Origin: Pseudomonas fluorescens
GTDB taxonomy: Bacteria > Pseudomonadota > Gammaproteobacteria > Pseudomonadales > Pseudomonadaceae
Length of the DNA stretch: 54,513 bases
Direction of reading: 5' to 3'
NCBI RefSeq assembly: GCF_000967965.1
Contig: NZ_LACC01000017.1
Span: 202,794-257,306 of the forward strand
In this document: positions 38,076-47,394 of the stretch, piece by piece
Numbering within the stretch: position 1 is the stretch's first letter
How the letters are laid out: every line of letters begins with the position of its first letter
Notes under the pieces: model-generated
Databases searched by the model: none
What the model was told of the DNA's origin: nothing
What the model saw: only the letters and a program-made list of their open reading frames with translations
Made by a program: the position numbers and the translations under genes

Positions 38076-38164
38076 TGTGGGAGCGGGCTTGCTCGCGAAA
38101 GGGCCGGCAGACCCAACATAGATGTCGACTGACACACCGCTTTCGCGAGCAAGCCCGCTCCCAC
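38076..38164. repeat. REP doublet (REPIN-like)
   Basis: GTGGGAGCGGGCTTGCTCGC (38078-38097) and its inverse GCGAGCAAGCCCGCTCCCAC (38144-38163) flank about 46 bp. Same family and layout as the pair at 4775-4866; the two arms here match each other with compensating changes relative to that copy. Confidence 0.88.
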
Positions 38165-38181
38165 ATTGGTCATGTGTTGTG

Positions 38182-38655
38182 TCAGCCATGTTGGGCGTGT
38201 TGTTGATCCTGACGCATCCGCATGTGCAACAACGGATACGGCTGCCCCATGCCATCGACCTCCGAGCGTCCAATCACCTCGAAGCCCTGTTTGAAGTAAA
38301 AGCCGAGGGCTTGGGGGTTCTGTTCGTTGACGTCCAGCTCATTGGCGTTCAGGTGTTCCAGGGCATAGCGCAGCAATTTCTTGCCCAGGCCCTGGCCGCG
38401 ATGGTCGGGGGCGATGAAGAGCATTTCGATCTTGCCGGCCGCGACGCCGGCGAACCCGGTGATGCGCTGGCTCGAATCCTTGGTGCAGATCAGCATCACC
38501 GAGTCGAGGTAGCGGGTCAGCACCAGGTTTTTCAGCAGTTCGATGTAGCTGTCCGGCAGAAAGTCGTGGGTGGCGCGTACCGAGGCCTCCCAGACCCGGG
38601 TCAGTTCTTCGTAGTCGCCGAGTTTCGGCGTGTGGATGACCGAATGCTGCCGCAT
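38182..38655 (-). CDS. GNAT-family N-acetyltransferase
   Basis: 157 aa. The acetyl-CoA-binding motif A is MLFIAPDHRGQGLGKKLLRYAL (about residues 80-101, pattern RGxGxG split as HRGQGLG), followed by ELDVNEQNPQALGFYFKQGFEVIGRSE. It is similar in outline to the YjaB/PhnO-like group. The ATG at 38655 (MRQHSVIHTPKL) is preferred over an upstream in-frame start. Substrate unknown. Confidence 0.85.
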   Translation of the reverse strand: MRQHSVIHTPKLGDYEELTRVWEASVRATHDFLPDSYIELLKNLVLTRYLDSVMLICTKDSSQRITGFAGVAAGKIEMLFIAPDHRGQGLGKKLLRYALEHLNANELDVNEQNPQALGFYFKQGFEVIGRSEVDGMGQPYPLLHMRMRQDQQHAQHG

Positions 38656-38714
38656 GCCCGTCTGCCTCTTATGCGTTGGTTGATAGGAATCCCTCCATGT
38701 GCAAACGATAGCCG

Positions 38715-38755
38715 TAAAAAAGCCCCGCATCTCGTCAAGAGAGCGGGGCTTTGCG
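38715..38755. terminator. Terminator between the GNAT gene and rimO
   Basis: AAAAAAGCCCCGC and GCGGGGCTTT form a strong hairpin 13 bp past the rimO stop. On the minus strand the arm ends in a T-tract, as needed for rimO. Confidence 0.85.
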
Positions 38756-38767
38756 TATTTTTTGCGT

Positions 38768-40105
38768 TTAGATCTGTTCAGCCCACAGGTCGTATTCGTC
38801 GGCGTCAGTCACTTTACACCAGACCTTGTCGCCCGGCTTGAGGTTGCTGCCGTTGTCGATGAATACGTTGCCGTCGATTTCCGGGGCATCGAAGAAGCAG
38901 CGGCCCACCGCGCCTTGCTCGTCGACTTCATCGACCAGCACTTCGATCTCGCGGCCGATGCGCATTTGCAGGCGCGCCGAGCTGATGGCCTGCTGGTGCG
39001 CCATGAAGCGGTCCCAACGGTCCTGCTTGACGTCGTCCGGGACGACTTCCAGGTCCAGGTCATTGGCCGGTGCGCCTTCTACCGGCGAGTACTGGAAGCA
39101 GCCGACGCGGTCGAGCTGGGCTTCGGTCAGCCAGTTCAGCAGGTACTGGAAGTCTTCTTCGGTCTCGCCCGGGAAGCCGACGATGAAGGTCGAACGGATG
39201 ATCAGGTCCGGGCAGATTTCGCGCCAGTTCTTGATACGGGCCAGGGTCTTGTCTTCGAAGGCCGGGCGTTTCATCGACTTCAGCACTTTCGGGCTGGCGT
39301 GCTGGAACGGGATGTCCAGGTACGGCAGGATCTTGCCGGCGGCCATCAACGGGATCAGCTCGTCAACGTGCGGGTACGGGTAAACGTAGTGCAGGCGAAC
39401 CCAGACGCCGAGGGTGCTCAGGGCTTCGCAGAGTTCGGTCATGCGGGTTTTCACCGGCGCGCCGTTCCAGAAACCGGTGCGGTACTTCACGTCGACGCCA
39501 TAGGCGCTGGTGTCCTGGGAGATCACCAACAGCTCTTTGACACCGGACTTGACCAGGCGCTGGGCCTCGTCGAGCACGTCGCCCACCGGACGGCTGACCA
39601 GTTTGCCGCGCATCGACGGGATGATGCAGAAGCTGCAGCTGTGGTTGCAGCCTTCGGAAATCTTCAGATAGGCATAGTGGCGCGGGGTCAGCTTGATGCC
39701 TTGTGGTGGCACCAGGTCGATCAGCGGGTTGTGGTCCTGGCGTGGCGGCACGACTTCGTGCACGGCGTTGACCACTTGCTCGTACTGCTGCGGACCGGTC
39801 ACGGCCAGCACGCTCGGGTGTACGTTGCGAATGTTGCCTTCTTCGACGCCCATGCAGCCGGTCACGATGACCTTGCCGTTTTCCTTGATGGCTTCGCCGA
39901 TCACTTCCAGGGACTCGGCCTTGGCCGAGTCGATGAAGCCGCACGTGTTGACTACCACGACGTCGGCGTCCTGGTAGGTGGACACCACGTCATAGCCTTC
40001 CATGCGCAGCTGGGTAAGGATGCGCTCGGAGTCGACCAGTGCTTTGGGGCAACCCAGGGATACGAAGCCAACCTTTGGATTGGCCGGCGCAGGAGTGGTG
40101 GACAT
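38768..40105 (-). CDS. rimO: Ribosomal protein S12 methylthiotransferase RimO
   Basis: Radical SAM enzyme that adds a methylthio group to Asp88 (E. coli numbering) of ribosomal protein S12. It is 445 aa. The N-terminal UPF0004 domain has FVSLGCPKALVDSE and VNTCGFIDSAK; the radical-SAM motif CNHSCSFCIIP lies near 150; the C-terminal TRAM domain includes VLVDEVDEQGAVGR near 385. Cysteines for both iron-sulfur clusters are visible. It is divergent from kup across 293 bp. Confidence 0.96.
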   Translation of the reverse strand: MSTTPAPANPKVGFVSLGCPKALVDSERILTQLRMEGYDVVSTYQDADVVVVNTCGFIDSAKAESLEVIGEAIKENGKVIVTGCMGVEEGNIRNVHPSVLAVTGPQQYEQVVNAVHEVVPPRQDHNPLIDLVPPQGIKLTPRHYAYLKISEGCNHSCSFCIIPSMRGKLVSRPVGDVLDEAQRLVKSGVKELLVISQDTSAYGVDVKYRTGFWNGAPVKTRMTELCEALSTLGVWVRLHYVYPYPHVDELIPLMAAGKILPYLDIPFQHASPKVLKSMKRPAFEDKTLARIKNWREICPDLIIRSTFIVGFPGETEEDFQYLLNWLTEAQLDRVGCFQYSPVEGAPANDLDLEVVPDDVKQDRWDRFMAHQQAISSARLQMRIGREIEVLVDEVDEQGAVGRCFFDAPEIDGNVFIDNGSNLKPGDKVWCKVTDADEYDLWAEQI

Positions 40106-40355
40106 GTCTAACCTCGGTATTTTGTGACGCCGCTTGCCGGGCAGGGCAAAACCGACGGACGGGCGCTTGAACTGCGCCTCTGATCAAAAAGTGCGCAATT
40201 CTAGCGATGAGTCGTTCACTTGACCAGCTTTATGCAGGGAAATACGACGAGTGCTGCGCTATGCTTCGCGCCGTTACGCTTTACTGATTTTTTACAGTCA
40301 ACAAAACGTCTGTAACGTGAAGTAAAACAGCGCATGCTGCACGACAAAGCATAGT

Positions 40356-40372
40356 GCTTCTTTCAAAGAAGC
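40356..40372. promoter_or_regulatory. Perfect palindrome upstream of kup
   Basis: GCTTCTTT-C-AAAGAAGC, 8-1-8, lies 27 bp before the kup start in the rimO-kup gap, just after AAAGCATAGTGCTT. It could be an operator or a leader hairpin near the ribosome binding site (GTAGGAG, 40386-40392). The remainder of the gap (40106-40355) shows nothing else I can name. Confidence 0.45.
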
Positions 40373-40398
40373 CCGGGTCTGAGAAGTAGGAGTGGTGG

Positions 40399-42300
40399 AT
40401 GGGTCAGGCAAGTAGTCAGGCTGCAGGTGCCGAGCATTCGGCGGTCAAGCCGATCGGCATGCTGGTCGCGGCAGTCGGGGTGGTTTATGGCGATATCGGC
40501 ACCAGTCCGTTGTACACCCTCAAGGAAGTGTTTTCCGGAGGCTACGGCGTACCGGTCAACCATGATGGGGTGCTGGGGATTCTGGCACTCATTTTCTGGT
40601 CGCTGATCTGGGTCGTGTCGATCAAGTACATGATGTTTGTACTGCGCGCCGACAACCAGGGCGAAGGCGGGATCATGGCCTTGACCGCACTGGCCCGGCG
40701 GGCGGCGGCGGGGCACGCCAAGTTGCGCACGTTGCTGGTGGTCTGCGGACTGATCGGTGCGGCGTTGTTCTATGGCGACAGCATGATCACCCCGGCGATT
40801 TCCGTGCTGTCGGCGATTGAAGGCCTGGGGCTGGCCTTCGAAGGCATCGACCATTGGGTCGTGCCGCTGTCGCTGGTGGTGCTGGTCGCGCTGTTTCTGA
40901 TCCAGCGTCACGGCACGGCGCGCATCGGCATTCTGTTCGGGCCGATCATGGTCACCTGGTTCCTTGTGCTGGGTGCATTGGGCGTCTATGGCATCAGCCA
41001 GCATCCAGAGGTCCTGGAAGCGATGAACCCGGTGTGGGGCGTGCGCTTCTTCATCGACCACCCGGGCATGGGCGTGACAATTCTCGGCGCTGTAGTACTG
41101 GCATTGACCGGTGCCGAAGCGCTGTACGCGGACATGGGCCACTTCGGGCGCAAGCCGATTGCTCGCGCTTGGTTTCTCCTGGTGCTGCCGGCGCTGGTGC
41201 TCAATTATTTTGGTCAAGGTGCCTTGTTGCTGGGTGACCCGGAAGCAGCCCGTAACCCGTTCTACCTGCTTGCACCCAGCTGGGCATTGATCCCGCTGGT
41301 CGGCTTGTCGACCCTGGCTACGGTGATTGCCTCGCAAGCGGTGATTTCCGGTGCGTTCTCCCTGACCCGTCAGGCGATCCAGCTCGGTTACATTCCGCGC
41401 ATGCACATCCGGCACACCTCCAGTGCCGAACAGGGCCAGATCTACATCGGCGCGGTGAATTGGGCGCTGATGGTCGGCGTGGTGCTGTTGGTGCTGGGTT
41501 TCGAATCCTCCGGTGCCCTGGCCTCAGCCTACGGTGTGGCGGTGACCGGGACCATGCTGATGACCACCATCCTGGTGTCGGCCGTGATATTGCTGTTGTG
41601 GAAATGGCCACCGCTTTTCGCCGTTCCGCTGCTGCTCGGTTTTCTGCTGGTGGACGGCCTGTACTTTGCCGCCAACGTGCCGAAAATCGTCCAGGGCGGG
41701 GCTTTCCCGGTGATCGCCGGTATTGTGCTGTTTGTGTTGATGACTACCTGGAAGCGCGGCAAACAGTTGCTTGTTGAGCGCATCGATGAGGGTGGATTGC
41801 CGCTGCCGATCTTCATCAGCAGCATTGCCGTACAACCGCCCCATCGAGTTCAGGGCACCGCTGTGTTCCTGACAGCGCGGGCGGATGCCGTGCCCCATGC
41901 GTTGTTGCACAACCTGCTGCATAATCAAGTGTTGCACGAGCAAGTGGTGTTGCTGACGGTGGTGTACGAAGACATCCCGCGGGTGCCACTACAACGGCGC
42001 TTCGAGGTCGACTCCTACGGCGAAGGTTTCTTCCGCGTAATCCTGCATTTCGGATTCACCGATGAGCCGGATGTACCGCAGGCACTGAAACTGTGCCACC
42101 TCGATGAACTGGATTTCAGTCCGATGCGTACCACCTACTTCCTCAGCCGCGAGACGGTCATTGCCTCCAAGCTCGAAGGCATGGCCCGTTGGCGCGAAGG
42201 GTTGTTTGCCTTCATGTTGCAGAACGCCAACGGCAATTTGCGTTTCTTCAATCTGCCGTTAAACCGGGTGATTGAACTGGGGACGCAGGTGGAGATGTAA
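40399..42300 (+). CDS. kup: Low-affinity potassium transporter Kup
   Basis: 633 aa proton-coupled potassium uptake protein of the inner membrane. The first helix contains the KUP signature GVVYGDIGTSPLYTLKEVF (about 30-48); about twelve membrane helices reach to residue 450, with GDSMITPAISVLSAIEG near 125 and LTGAEALYADMGHFG near 236. A cytoplasmic C-terminal domain of about 180 residues follows. The start ATG has GTAGGAG upstream. It is followed by a strong terminator. Confidence 0.96.
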   Translation: MGQASSQAAGAEHSAVKPIGMLVAAVGVVYGDIGTSPLYTLKEVFSGGYGVPVNHDGVLGILALIFWSLIWVVSIKYMMFVLRADNQGEGGIMALTALARRAAAGHAKLRTLLVVCGLIGAALFYGDSMITPAISVLSAIEGLGLAFEGIDHWVVPLSLVVLVALFLIQRHGTARIGILFGPIMVTWFLVLGALGVYGISQHPEVLEAMNPVWGVRFFIDHPGMGVTILGAVVLALTGAEALYADMGHFGRKPIARAWFLLVLPALVLNYFGQGALLLGDPEAARNPFYLLAPSWALIPLVGLSTLATVIASQAVISGAFSLTRQAIQLGYIPRMHIRHTSSAEQGQIYIGAVNWALMVGVVLLVLGFESSGALASAYGVAVTGTMLMTTILVSAVILLLWKWPPLFAVPLLLGFLLVDGLYFAANVPKIVQGGAFPVIAGIVLFVLMTTWKRGKQLLVERIDEGGLPLPIFISSIAVQPPHRVQGTAVFLTARADAVPHALLHNLLHNQVLHEQVVLLTVVYEDIPRVPLQRRFEVDSYGEGFFRVILHFGFTDEPDVPQALKLCHLDELDFSPMRTTYFLSRETVIASKLEGMARWREGLFAFMLQNANGNLRFFNLPLNRVIELGTQVEM

Positions 42301-42305
42301 ACCTC

Positions 42306-42346
42306 ATCAAAAAGCCCCCGTTGCCATTGCGGCAGCGGGGGCTTTT
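42306..42346 (+). terminator. kup terminator
   Basis: AAAAAGCCCCCGTTGCC and GGCAGCGGGGGCTTTTTT form a long GC-rich hairpin with a T-tract just past the kup stop. Confidence 0.93.
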
Positions 42347-42381
42347 TTGTGGTCAATGCATTTTCTGGAGCCAGTGAAGAT

Positions 42382-42417
42382 CCCTTGTGGGAGCGAGCAA
42401 GCTCACTCCCACAAGGG
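42382..42417. repeat. Compact REP palindrome
   Basis: CCCTTGTGGGAGCGAGC (42382-42398) and GCTCACTCCCACAAGGG (42401-42417) form a nearly perfect hairpin. It is the outer half-arms of a REP pair brought together with the usual spacer missing, between the kup and acvB terminators. Confidence 0.75.
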
Positions 42418-42439
42418 GTTGCGTTGATTGGTCGAATGT

Positions 42440-42478
42440 AAAAAGCCCACGCTACCGTGAGGTAACGAGGGCTTTTTT
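42440..42478 (-). terminator. acvB terminator
   Basis: AAAAGCCCACGCTACC and GGTAACGAGGGCTTTT with a GTGA loop lie 14 bp beyond the acvB stop; the minus-strand reading ends in a T-tract. It is the terminator of the mprF-acvB operon. Confidence 0.82.
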
Positions 42479-42491
42479 CGGCTGGCTCAGA

Positions 42492-43787
42492 TCACTCTGT
42501 AGCAGCCGTTTCCTTCGCCTGACGTTTCTCGATCACATCCACCAGGCGCTTGGCCAGCGCCGGGTAGTTCTCGTCGAAGTGGTGGCCGCCAGGCAGCTTG
42601 ATGGCTTCGCCCACCGCCGTCTTGTCGGTGCAGCCACTCTCGTCGGTTTCTTCCTCGCCGTAGATGCACACCACTTTGGCGGCTGGCAGCTTGGCCATTT
42701 CCGGGCCGGTAGCGGCTTCCTTGCCGGCGTTGCCGAGCCAGCCTTCGACTTCGATCTCGAAGCTGCCGGTACGGGCGAAGGCCAGCAGGATAATGGCGTC
42801 GACGCGTTGCTGTTCCGATTCGGCCAGACGGTTGTAGATCGCCGGCAGTACGTCGGCGCCGAACGAGTAGCCGGTCAGGATGAAGCGCTTGGTGCCCCAT
42901 TTCTGCCGGTAGTGTTGCATCAGTTCAGCCAGGTCCAGCGCGCTTTGCTCGGGGCTCTTGTGCTGCCAGTAGTAGCGCAGGGTGTCGATACCAACCACTG
43001 GGTAGCCGATCTTGGCCATCTCGCCCGCCACGTCGCGGTCGAGGTCGCGCCAGCCGCCGTCACCGGACAGGAACAGGGTCACGGTGTCCCTGGCCTGGCC
43101 TGCCGGCACTTCGACCACCGGGATCTGCAGGCCGCCAGCGGCTTTGTCGCCACCGACGAGGATCTTGCGCAGTTCGTTGTTCAGCACTTGCGGCAGGTTG
43201 ATGTCGTAGTCGCTGATGCTGGTCTCGGCGTTCGGTTGATCACGCACGAAGCCGGCACTGGTGTCGTCCGGGTTGTCGTTCCACGCCGCCAGCCAGTGGC
43301 CGTGGGCGGCGCTTTTCGGCAACAGGTGCGTGCAGCCACCCTTTTCCAGGGCCAGGTCGACCGAGACGGCGTAGGCCTTGTCGTCCTTTTGCTCGGACAA
43401 CCAGCGCCAGGCCAGCACGGCGCCAGGGCCGATGCCGCTGACCAGGGTCGCCGGGCCTTTGAGTTCCCGCAGACCTGATTGCAGGGCGCGGCTTTGCAGC
43501 AGGCAGTCCTTTGGCAGGATCACCTGGACAATTTGTGCCGCGCCGCTACGGCTCAGGGTGATCAATTGCTTGTCGCTGAGTTTCTGGTCTTCGTTGACCG
43601 CCACCAGCACCTGGGCGCGTGGCGTGGTGCCGGGGATGACACGGGTCATCGCCGCACCATCGGCCGGGGTCAGCAATTCGAGGGTCGGTTCCGGTGCCGG
43701 GCGTTTCAGGTACCAGTAACCGCCACCGAGAATCAGGGCCACTATCACCAGCGTGCCCAATACATACCGCAAGGAGCGTTGAATCAT
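42492..43787 (-). CDS. acvB: AcvB/VirJ-family aminoacyl-phosphatidylglycerol hydrolase
   Basis: 431 aa with one N-terminal membrane anchor or uncleaved signal (about 7-26) and a periplasmic remainder. The C-terminal alpha/beta-hydrolase domain has SGDGGWRDLD (241-250) and the nucleophile elbow GYSFG (306-310, Ser308), with PGGHHFDE supplying the late histidine. An N-terminal domain has a degenerate elbow, GIGPG, without serine. In P. aeruginosa the equivalent (PA0919) hydrolyses alanyl-PG made by its MprF neighbour. Start and mprF stop overlap as ATGA, so the two are translationally coupled. Confidence 0.88.
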   Translation of the reverse strand: MIQRSLRYVLGTLVIVALILGGGYWYLKRPAPEPTLELLTPADGAAMTRVIPGTTPRAQVLVAVNEDQKLSDKQLITLSRSGAAQIVQVILPKDCLLQSRALQSGLRELKGPATLVSGIGPGAVLAWRWLSEQKDDKAYAVSVDLALEKGGCTHLLPKSAAHGHWLAAWNDNPDDTSAGFVRDQPNAETSISDYDINLPQVLNNELRKILVGGDKAAGGLQIPVVEVPAGQARDTVTLFLSGDGGWRDLDRDVAGEMAKIGYPVVGIDTLRYYWQHKSPEQSALDLAELMQHYRQKWGTKRFILTGYSFGADVLPAIYNRLAESEQQRVDAIILLAFARTGSFEIEVEGWLGNAGKEAATGPEMAKLPAAKVVCIYGEEETDESGCTDKTAVGEAIKLPGGHHFDENYPALAKRLVDVIEKRQAKETAATE

Positions 43788-46429
43788 CAGCGTTTCACCA
43801 ATCCGGTCAAGCCGCCCGCGATCAGGGCAGCAGTGTCGGCCAGCGCAACCAGCGGATCGAGTCCGGCGGGCACGGCCATATAACGGGGTTCCCAATCAGG
43901 CTGGAACTTGTCTTTGAAGCGTCGCAAGCCCTGGAAGTTGTACAGTTGCTCACCGCGGCGGAATACCATCGAGCCCAGGCGCTGGGTCAATGGCGCGCCG
44001 CGACGGGGTTGCAACCCCGACAACGGCACCATGCCCAGGCTGAAACGCGCGTATCCATGGTTTTTATAATGTTGAATCAGGCCGACCATCATGAACTCCA
44101 TGGTCAGCTTCGGGGCATCCGGGTGCGCGCGCATCAGATCAAGGCTGGCCAGGTCATGGCCGTAGGTCTCGAGCAGGTTGGCGAACGCCACCGGGCGACC
44201 TTCGAAACGAATCACCGCGATGCGGAAATGCTTGAGGTAGTCATCGCTGAAGCGGCCCAGCGAGAAGCCTTTCTCCCGGACGTTCTTGCCGGTCAGCCAG
44301 GCATCGGAAATCACCTTGAGCTCATCCATCGGCGCGTGGCCCGGCTCATGGATTTCCAGGGACAGGCCGTCACGGGTGCCACGGTTCCAGGTGTAGCGCA
44401 GGTCCTTCATCTCTTTGCCCTTGGCTTCGAGATCAAAACGCTTGAGATCGACCCGGGCTTCTTCGCCGAGCTTGATCGCGGTCAGGCCGATGTCCATGTA
44501 GTACGGCAGGTTCTCGGCGCGCACTTGATAGAACACGGGACGGGCGTGGTGGATGTCGCACAGGTCGCGGAACTGCCAGATCATTTCCGCCCGTTGCTGG
44601 CCCGGGCCGATCGGGTCATACAGCGCCACCAGGCTGCGGCCGCGACGGGCGTACATCAGGAACGCTTCGTCATTGGTGTGAAACAGCAGCGCCTTGTCAC
44701 CGGTCAGGGCCAGGCCACCATCCGGTTGAGCCGATGCCATGAGGATCTTGCTGGCGCGCTCCAGTTCATCGGGCATGGGCAGGTGAATGACCGGACGTGC
44801 AGTGCGCAGCAGCCAGGTCAGGGACACCACCACGAGCAGCACAGCGGCGCCGAGCAGCGAGCGCAGGCCGCGAGGGGCGTCGGCGTCGAGGGTGAACTGC
44901 CACCAGAGTTGGTGGCTGTAGGGAACGTCCTGATAGGCGAACAGCAGCAACCAGATCGACGCCCCGAGCACGCACAGGCTGGCCACCAGGTACAGCGGCG
45001 AGAACGGTACTTCGGTCAGGCGGCTGGGGCGATAGAACGAGCGGCGGAATACCCCGAGCAGGCTCGCCGTCAGCACCATCAGGCTGGCTTCTTCCCAGTC
45101 GAAGCCTTTGAGCAGCGAGAGCAGGGCACCGACCAGCAGCAGAATGGTGGTCAGCATCCACGCGGCCGACAGCCGGCGACGCAGTCCTTGGGCCAGCAAC
45201 AGGCAAAGCACGCCGACCAGGCTGGCACCGAAGTGCGAGGCATCGACCAGTCGATGGGGGATCAGAAAGCCAATGTGTTCCAGGCGGGTATCGATTTCCG
45301 GGGTGGCGCCGGAGAACAGCAGGACAACGCCGGACAGGAATACCAGCACCGCCAGTATCGGAGCCGCCAGGCCCGAGGCCGCGCGCAACGTCTGGCGTGT
45401 CTGGAACAGGCGCTGGCCTTCATTGATCAGCAACAGCAGGCAGGCCACCAGCAAGGGCAGGACCACGTAGATCAAGCGATAGAGCAGCAGGGCGGCCGCC
45501 AATGGCGCAGCGCCCAGGGTGTCGGAAAACGCCGCCAGCAATATTGCCTCGAATACCCCGACACCGCCCGGCACATGGCTGAGTACGCCAGCGGCCAGGG
45601 CCAGCAGGTAAACCAGAAGGAACGCGCCGAAGGGCGGTGTTTCCGGCAGCAGCAGATAGAGCACGGTGGCGGCGGCCGCTACGTCCAGGGCGGTGATGAT
45701 CAATTGCAGGAATGTCAGGCGACGCCCGGGCAGGCGCAAGGTGCGACGCCCGACCCTGACCAGCAGGTTGTCCGGGTATGGTTGCTCCGGCAGCCGACGA
45801 CGGTAGATACCGATGGCCAGCACCGAAAACAGCACGAGCACGGCGCTCGCCACCACGCCCAGCAATGTCTCGGAGAGCCCCAGGGCGGTGGATGCGGCTG
45901 GCAGGTCGCTGAGCGTCGCCAGGGCAGCCAGCGGCGGCAGGGCGCAACCCAGCGAGAGGCTGGCGAACAACGTCATGCGGGCGACTTCAGCCGCTCCCAG
46001 GCCATGACGGGCATAGAGGCGATAGCGAACCGAACCGCCCGACAACATTGAAAGACCGATGGCGTTGCCGATGGCAAAGGCCGTGAAACCACCCAGCGCC
46101 AAAGTGCGCGGTGTCAGGCTCACCCCGGCATAGCGGCTGGCCGACCATTCGTAGCCGAGCAGAATGATGTAACCCACAACGGTTGCAGCCAGTGCGCCCA
46201 TCAAGGCAGGTTTGGGAACGTCGAGGATTGAGTCGTGCAGCGCGTAAAGGTCGAGCTCGCTCAACAGGTGGCGACAGGCAATCAGCGCAATCGCGAACAA
46301 TAGCAGGGTGACCGCCAGGCCAATGGGTTGACGGTATTTGCTCAATCGATCAAGCAGGCGCAAGCGCTCGGCATTGATCGGTTGTGTCGCTGTGACAGTG
46401 TCTTGTGAATCAGACGAGTTGGCGCGCAT
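43787..46429 (-). CDS. mprF: Phosphatidylglycerol lysyl/alanyl-transferase and flippase MprF
   Basis: 880 aa. The N-terminal half (about 30-520) holds many membrane helices, the lipid flippase region (LSMLSGGSVRYRLYARHGL near 128; VPGGVGVFEAILLAAFSD near 285). The C-terminal DUF2156 synthase domain (about 545-860) includes LYDPIGP and KLGEEARVDL and uses aminoacyl-tRNA. Aminoacylation makes membrane phosphatidylglycerol less negative and raises resistance to cationic peptides. The amino acid cannot be told from sequence; the P. aeruginosa orthologue makes alanyl-PG. The start is the ATG at 46429. It is first gene of the operon with acvB. Confidence 0.93.
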   Translation of the reverse strand: MRANSSDSQDTVTATQPINAERLRLLDRLSKYRQPIGLAVTLLLFAIALIACRHLLSELDLYALHDSILDVPKPALMGALAATVVGYIILLGYEWSASRYAGVSLTPRTLALGGFTAFAIGNAIGLSMLSGGSVRYRLYARHGLGAAEVARMTLFASLSLGCALPPLAALATLSDLPAASTALGLSETLLGVVASAVLVLFSVLAIGIYRRRLPEQPYPDNLLVRVGRRTLRLPGRRLTFLQLIITALDVAAAATVLYLLLPETPPFGAFLLVYLLALAAGVLSHVPGGVGVFEAILLAAFSDTLGAAPLAAALLLYRLIYVVLPLLVACLLLLINEGQRLFQTRQTLRAASGLAAPILAVLVFLSGVVLLFSGATPEIDTRLEHIGFLIPHRLVDASHFGASLVGVLCLLLAQGLRRRLSAAWMLTTILLLVGALLSLLKGFDWEEASLMVLTASLLGVFRRSFYRPSRLTEVPFSPLYLVASLCVLGASIWLLLFAYQDVPYSHQLWWQFTLDADAPRGLRSLLGAAVLLVVVSLTWLLRTARPVIHLPMPDELERASKILMASAQPDGGLALTGDKALLFHTNDEAFLMYARRGRSLVALYDPIGPGQQRAEMIWQFRDLCDIHHARPVFYQVRAENLPYYMDIGLTAIKLGEEARVDLKRFDLEAKGKEMKDLRYTWNRGTRDGLSLEIHEPGHAPMDELKVISDAWLTGKNVREKGFSLGRFSDDYLKHFRIAVIRFEGRPVAFANLLETYGHDLASLDLMRAHPDAPKLTMEFMMVGLIQHYKNHGYARFSLGMVPLSGLQPRRGAPLTQRLGSMVFRRGEQLYNFQGLRRFKDKFQPDWEPRYMAVPAGLDPLVALADTAALIAGGLTGLVKR

Positions 46430-46670
46430 CAATCACCTCTTGGATTGTGCGCGACAGGATGGAGGTATCCAGCCAAGTTACCAATCCCTGTAGAAAAAAA
46501 TAATCACAAATATTAACGCCTATCACCGGGCAACGGGGACGGCGCGTCATCAGTCGTGAAGGCTTCAGCCTGCAATAGAGCATAGTCTGAACCCGGCGCA
46601 TGGGTGCTTCCCAAACGACTTGCTACACAGTGACAGGTCATTGTTGCGAAAGGACTTTTTCAACAGATAC

Positions 46671-46702
46671 AAAAAAGGCCACTCTTTCGAGTAGCCTTTT
46701 TT
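46671..46702 (-). terminator. Terminator of the first tRNA-fMet gene
   Basis: AAAAGGC-C-ACT and AGT-A-GCCTTTT around CTTTCG form a hairpin with minus-strand T-tract 7 bp after the tRNA 3' end. An identical copy follows the second tRNA. Confidence 0.85.
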
Positions 46703-46708
46703 GATGTT

Positions 46709-46785
<77 letters not shown>

Positions 46786-46979
46786 TCTGTGTGGCGGCAT
46801 TCTATAGAGATACGCCGGGGTGTCAACCGTTAATCCTGAAGCAGGTCAAATAAACGTTGAATCGCGTCAAACGGTCGCAGGGATGGCCTAAGTTTCGGAA
46901 TCAGAACGATTTCCGATTTCGGTCTCGTTGAGCGTCCAGGCCGTGTTTCGGCGTTCGATGCTACAAAATGAGCACGCAC

Positions 46980-47011
46980 AAAAAAGGCCACTCTTTCGAG
47001 TAGCCTTTTTT
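46980..47011 (-). terminator. Terminator of the second tRNA-fMet gene
   Basis: Identical in sequence to the hairpin after copy 1 and at the same distance from the tRNA 3' end. Copy 2 therefore has its own transcript end rather than reading into copy 1. Confidence 0.85.
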
Positions 47012-47017
47012 GATGTT

Positions 47018-47094
<77 letters not shown>

Positions 47095-47310
47095 TCTGTG
47101 TGGCTCATTCTATAGAGATGCGCTCGGGTGTCAACCTCAATTTCCGATAAAACCTCTTCCCGTTCAATCGGTTAGCGTTCAAAAGGGGAGGCCGATCGGT
47201 CTGTGAGGCAGGCAGGGCAAGGCCTGTGGGTCTATTGAAAGCAACTTTTCGATTGAAAAAACAAATTCACAATCGACTCTTCCTACGATTGGAAAAGAAC
47301 ATTCAGACTA

Positions 47311-47326
47311 CTGGTGCTATATACAG
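47311..47326 (+). promoter_or_regulatory. SOS box of dinB
   Basis: CTGG-TGCTATAT-ACAG, 68 bp upstream of the dinB start, with the same CTGG-N8-ACAG form as the recA site. The gap 47095-47394 holds this site and a T-rich stretch, no other gene. Confidence 0.82.
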
Positions 47327-47394
47327 GTGTCGGTGAGATACTGTTTATCCGGCACGCCATGACGCCTTTTCTTTGCCATGAACACGGCTTTGCT

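Noticed and set aside
43694..46051. Long open frame antisense to mprF-acvB (785 codons)
   Set aside because: Gln- and Gly-rich shadow translation without motifs; the minus-strand genes are well supported.
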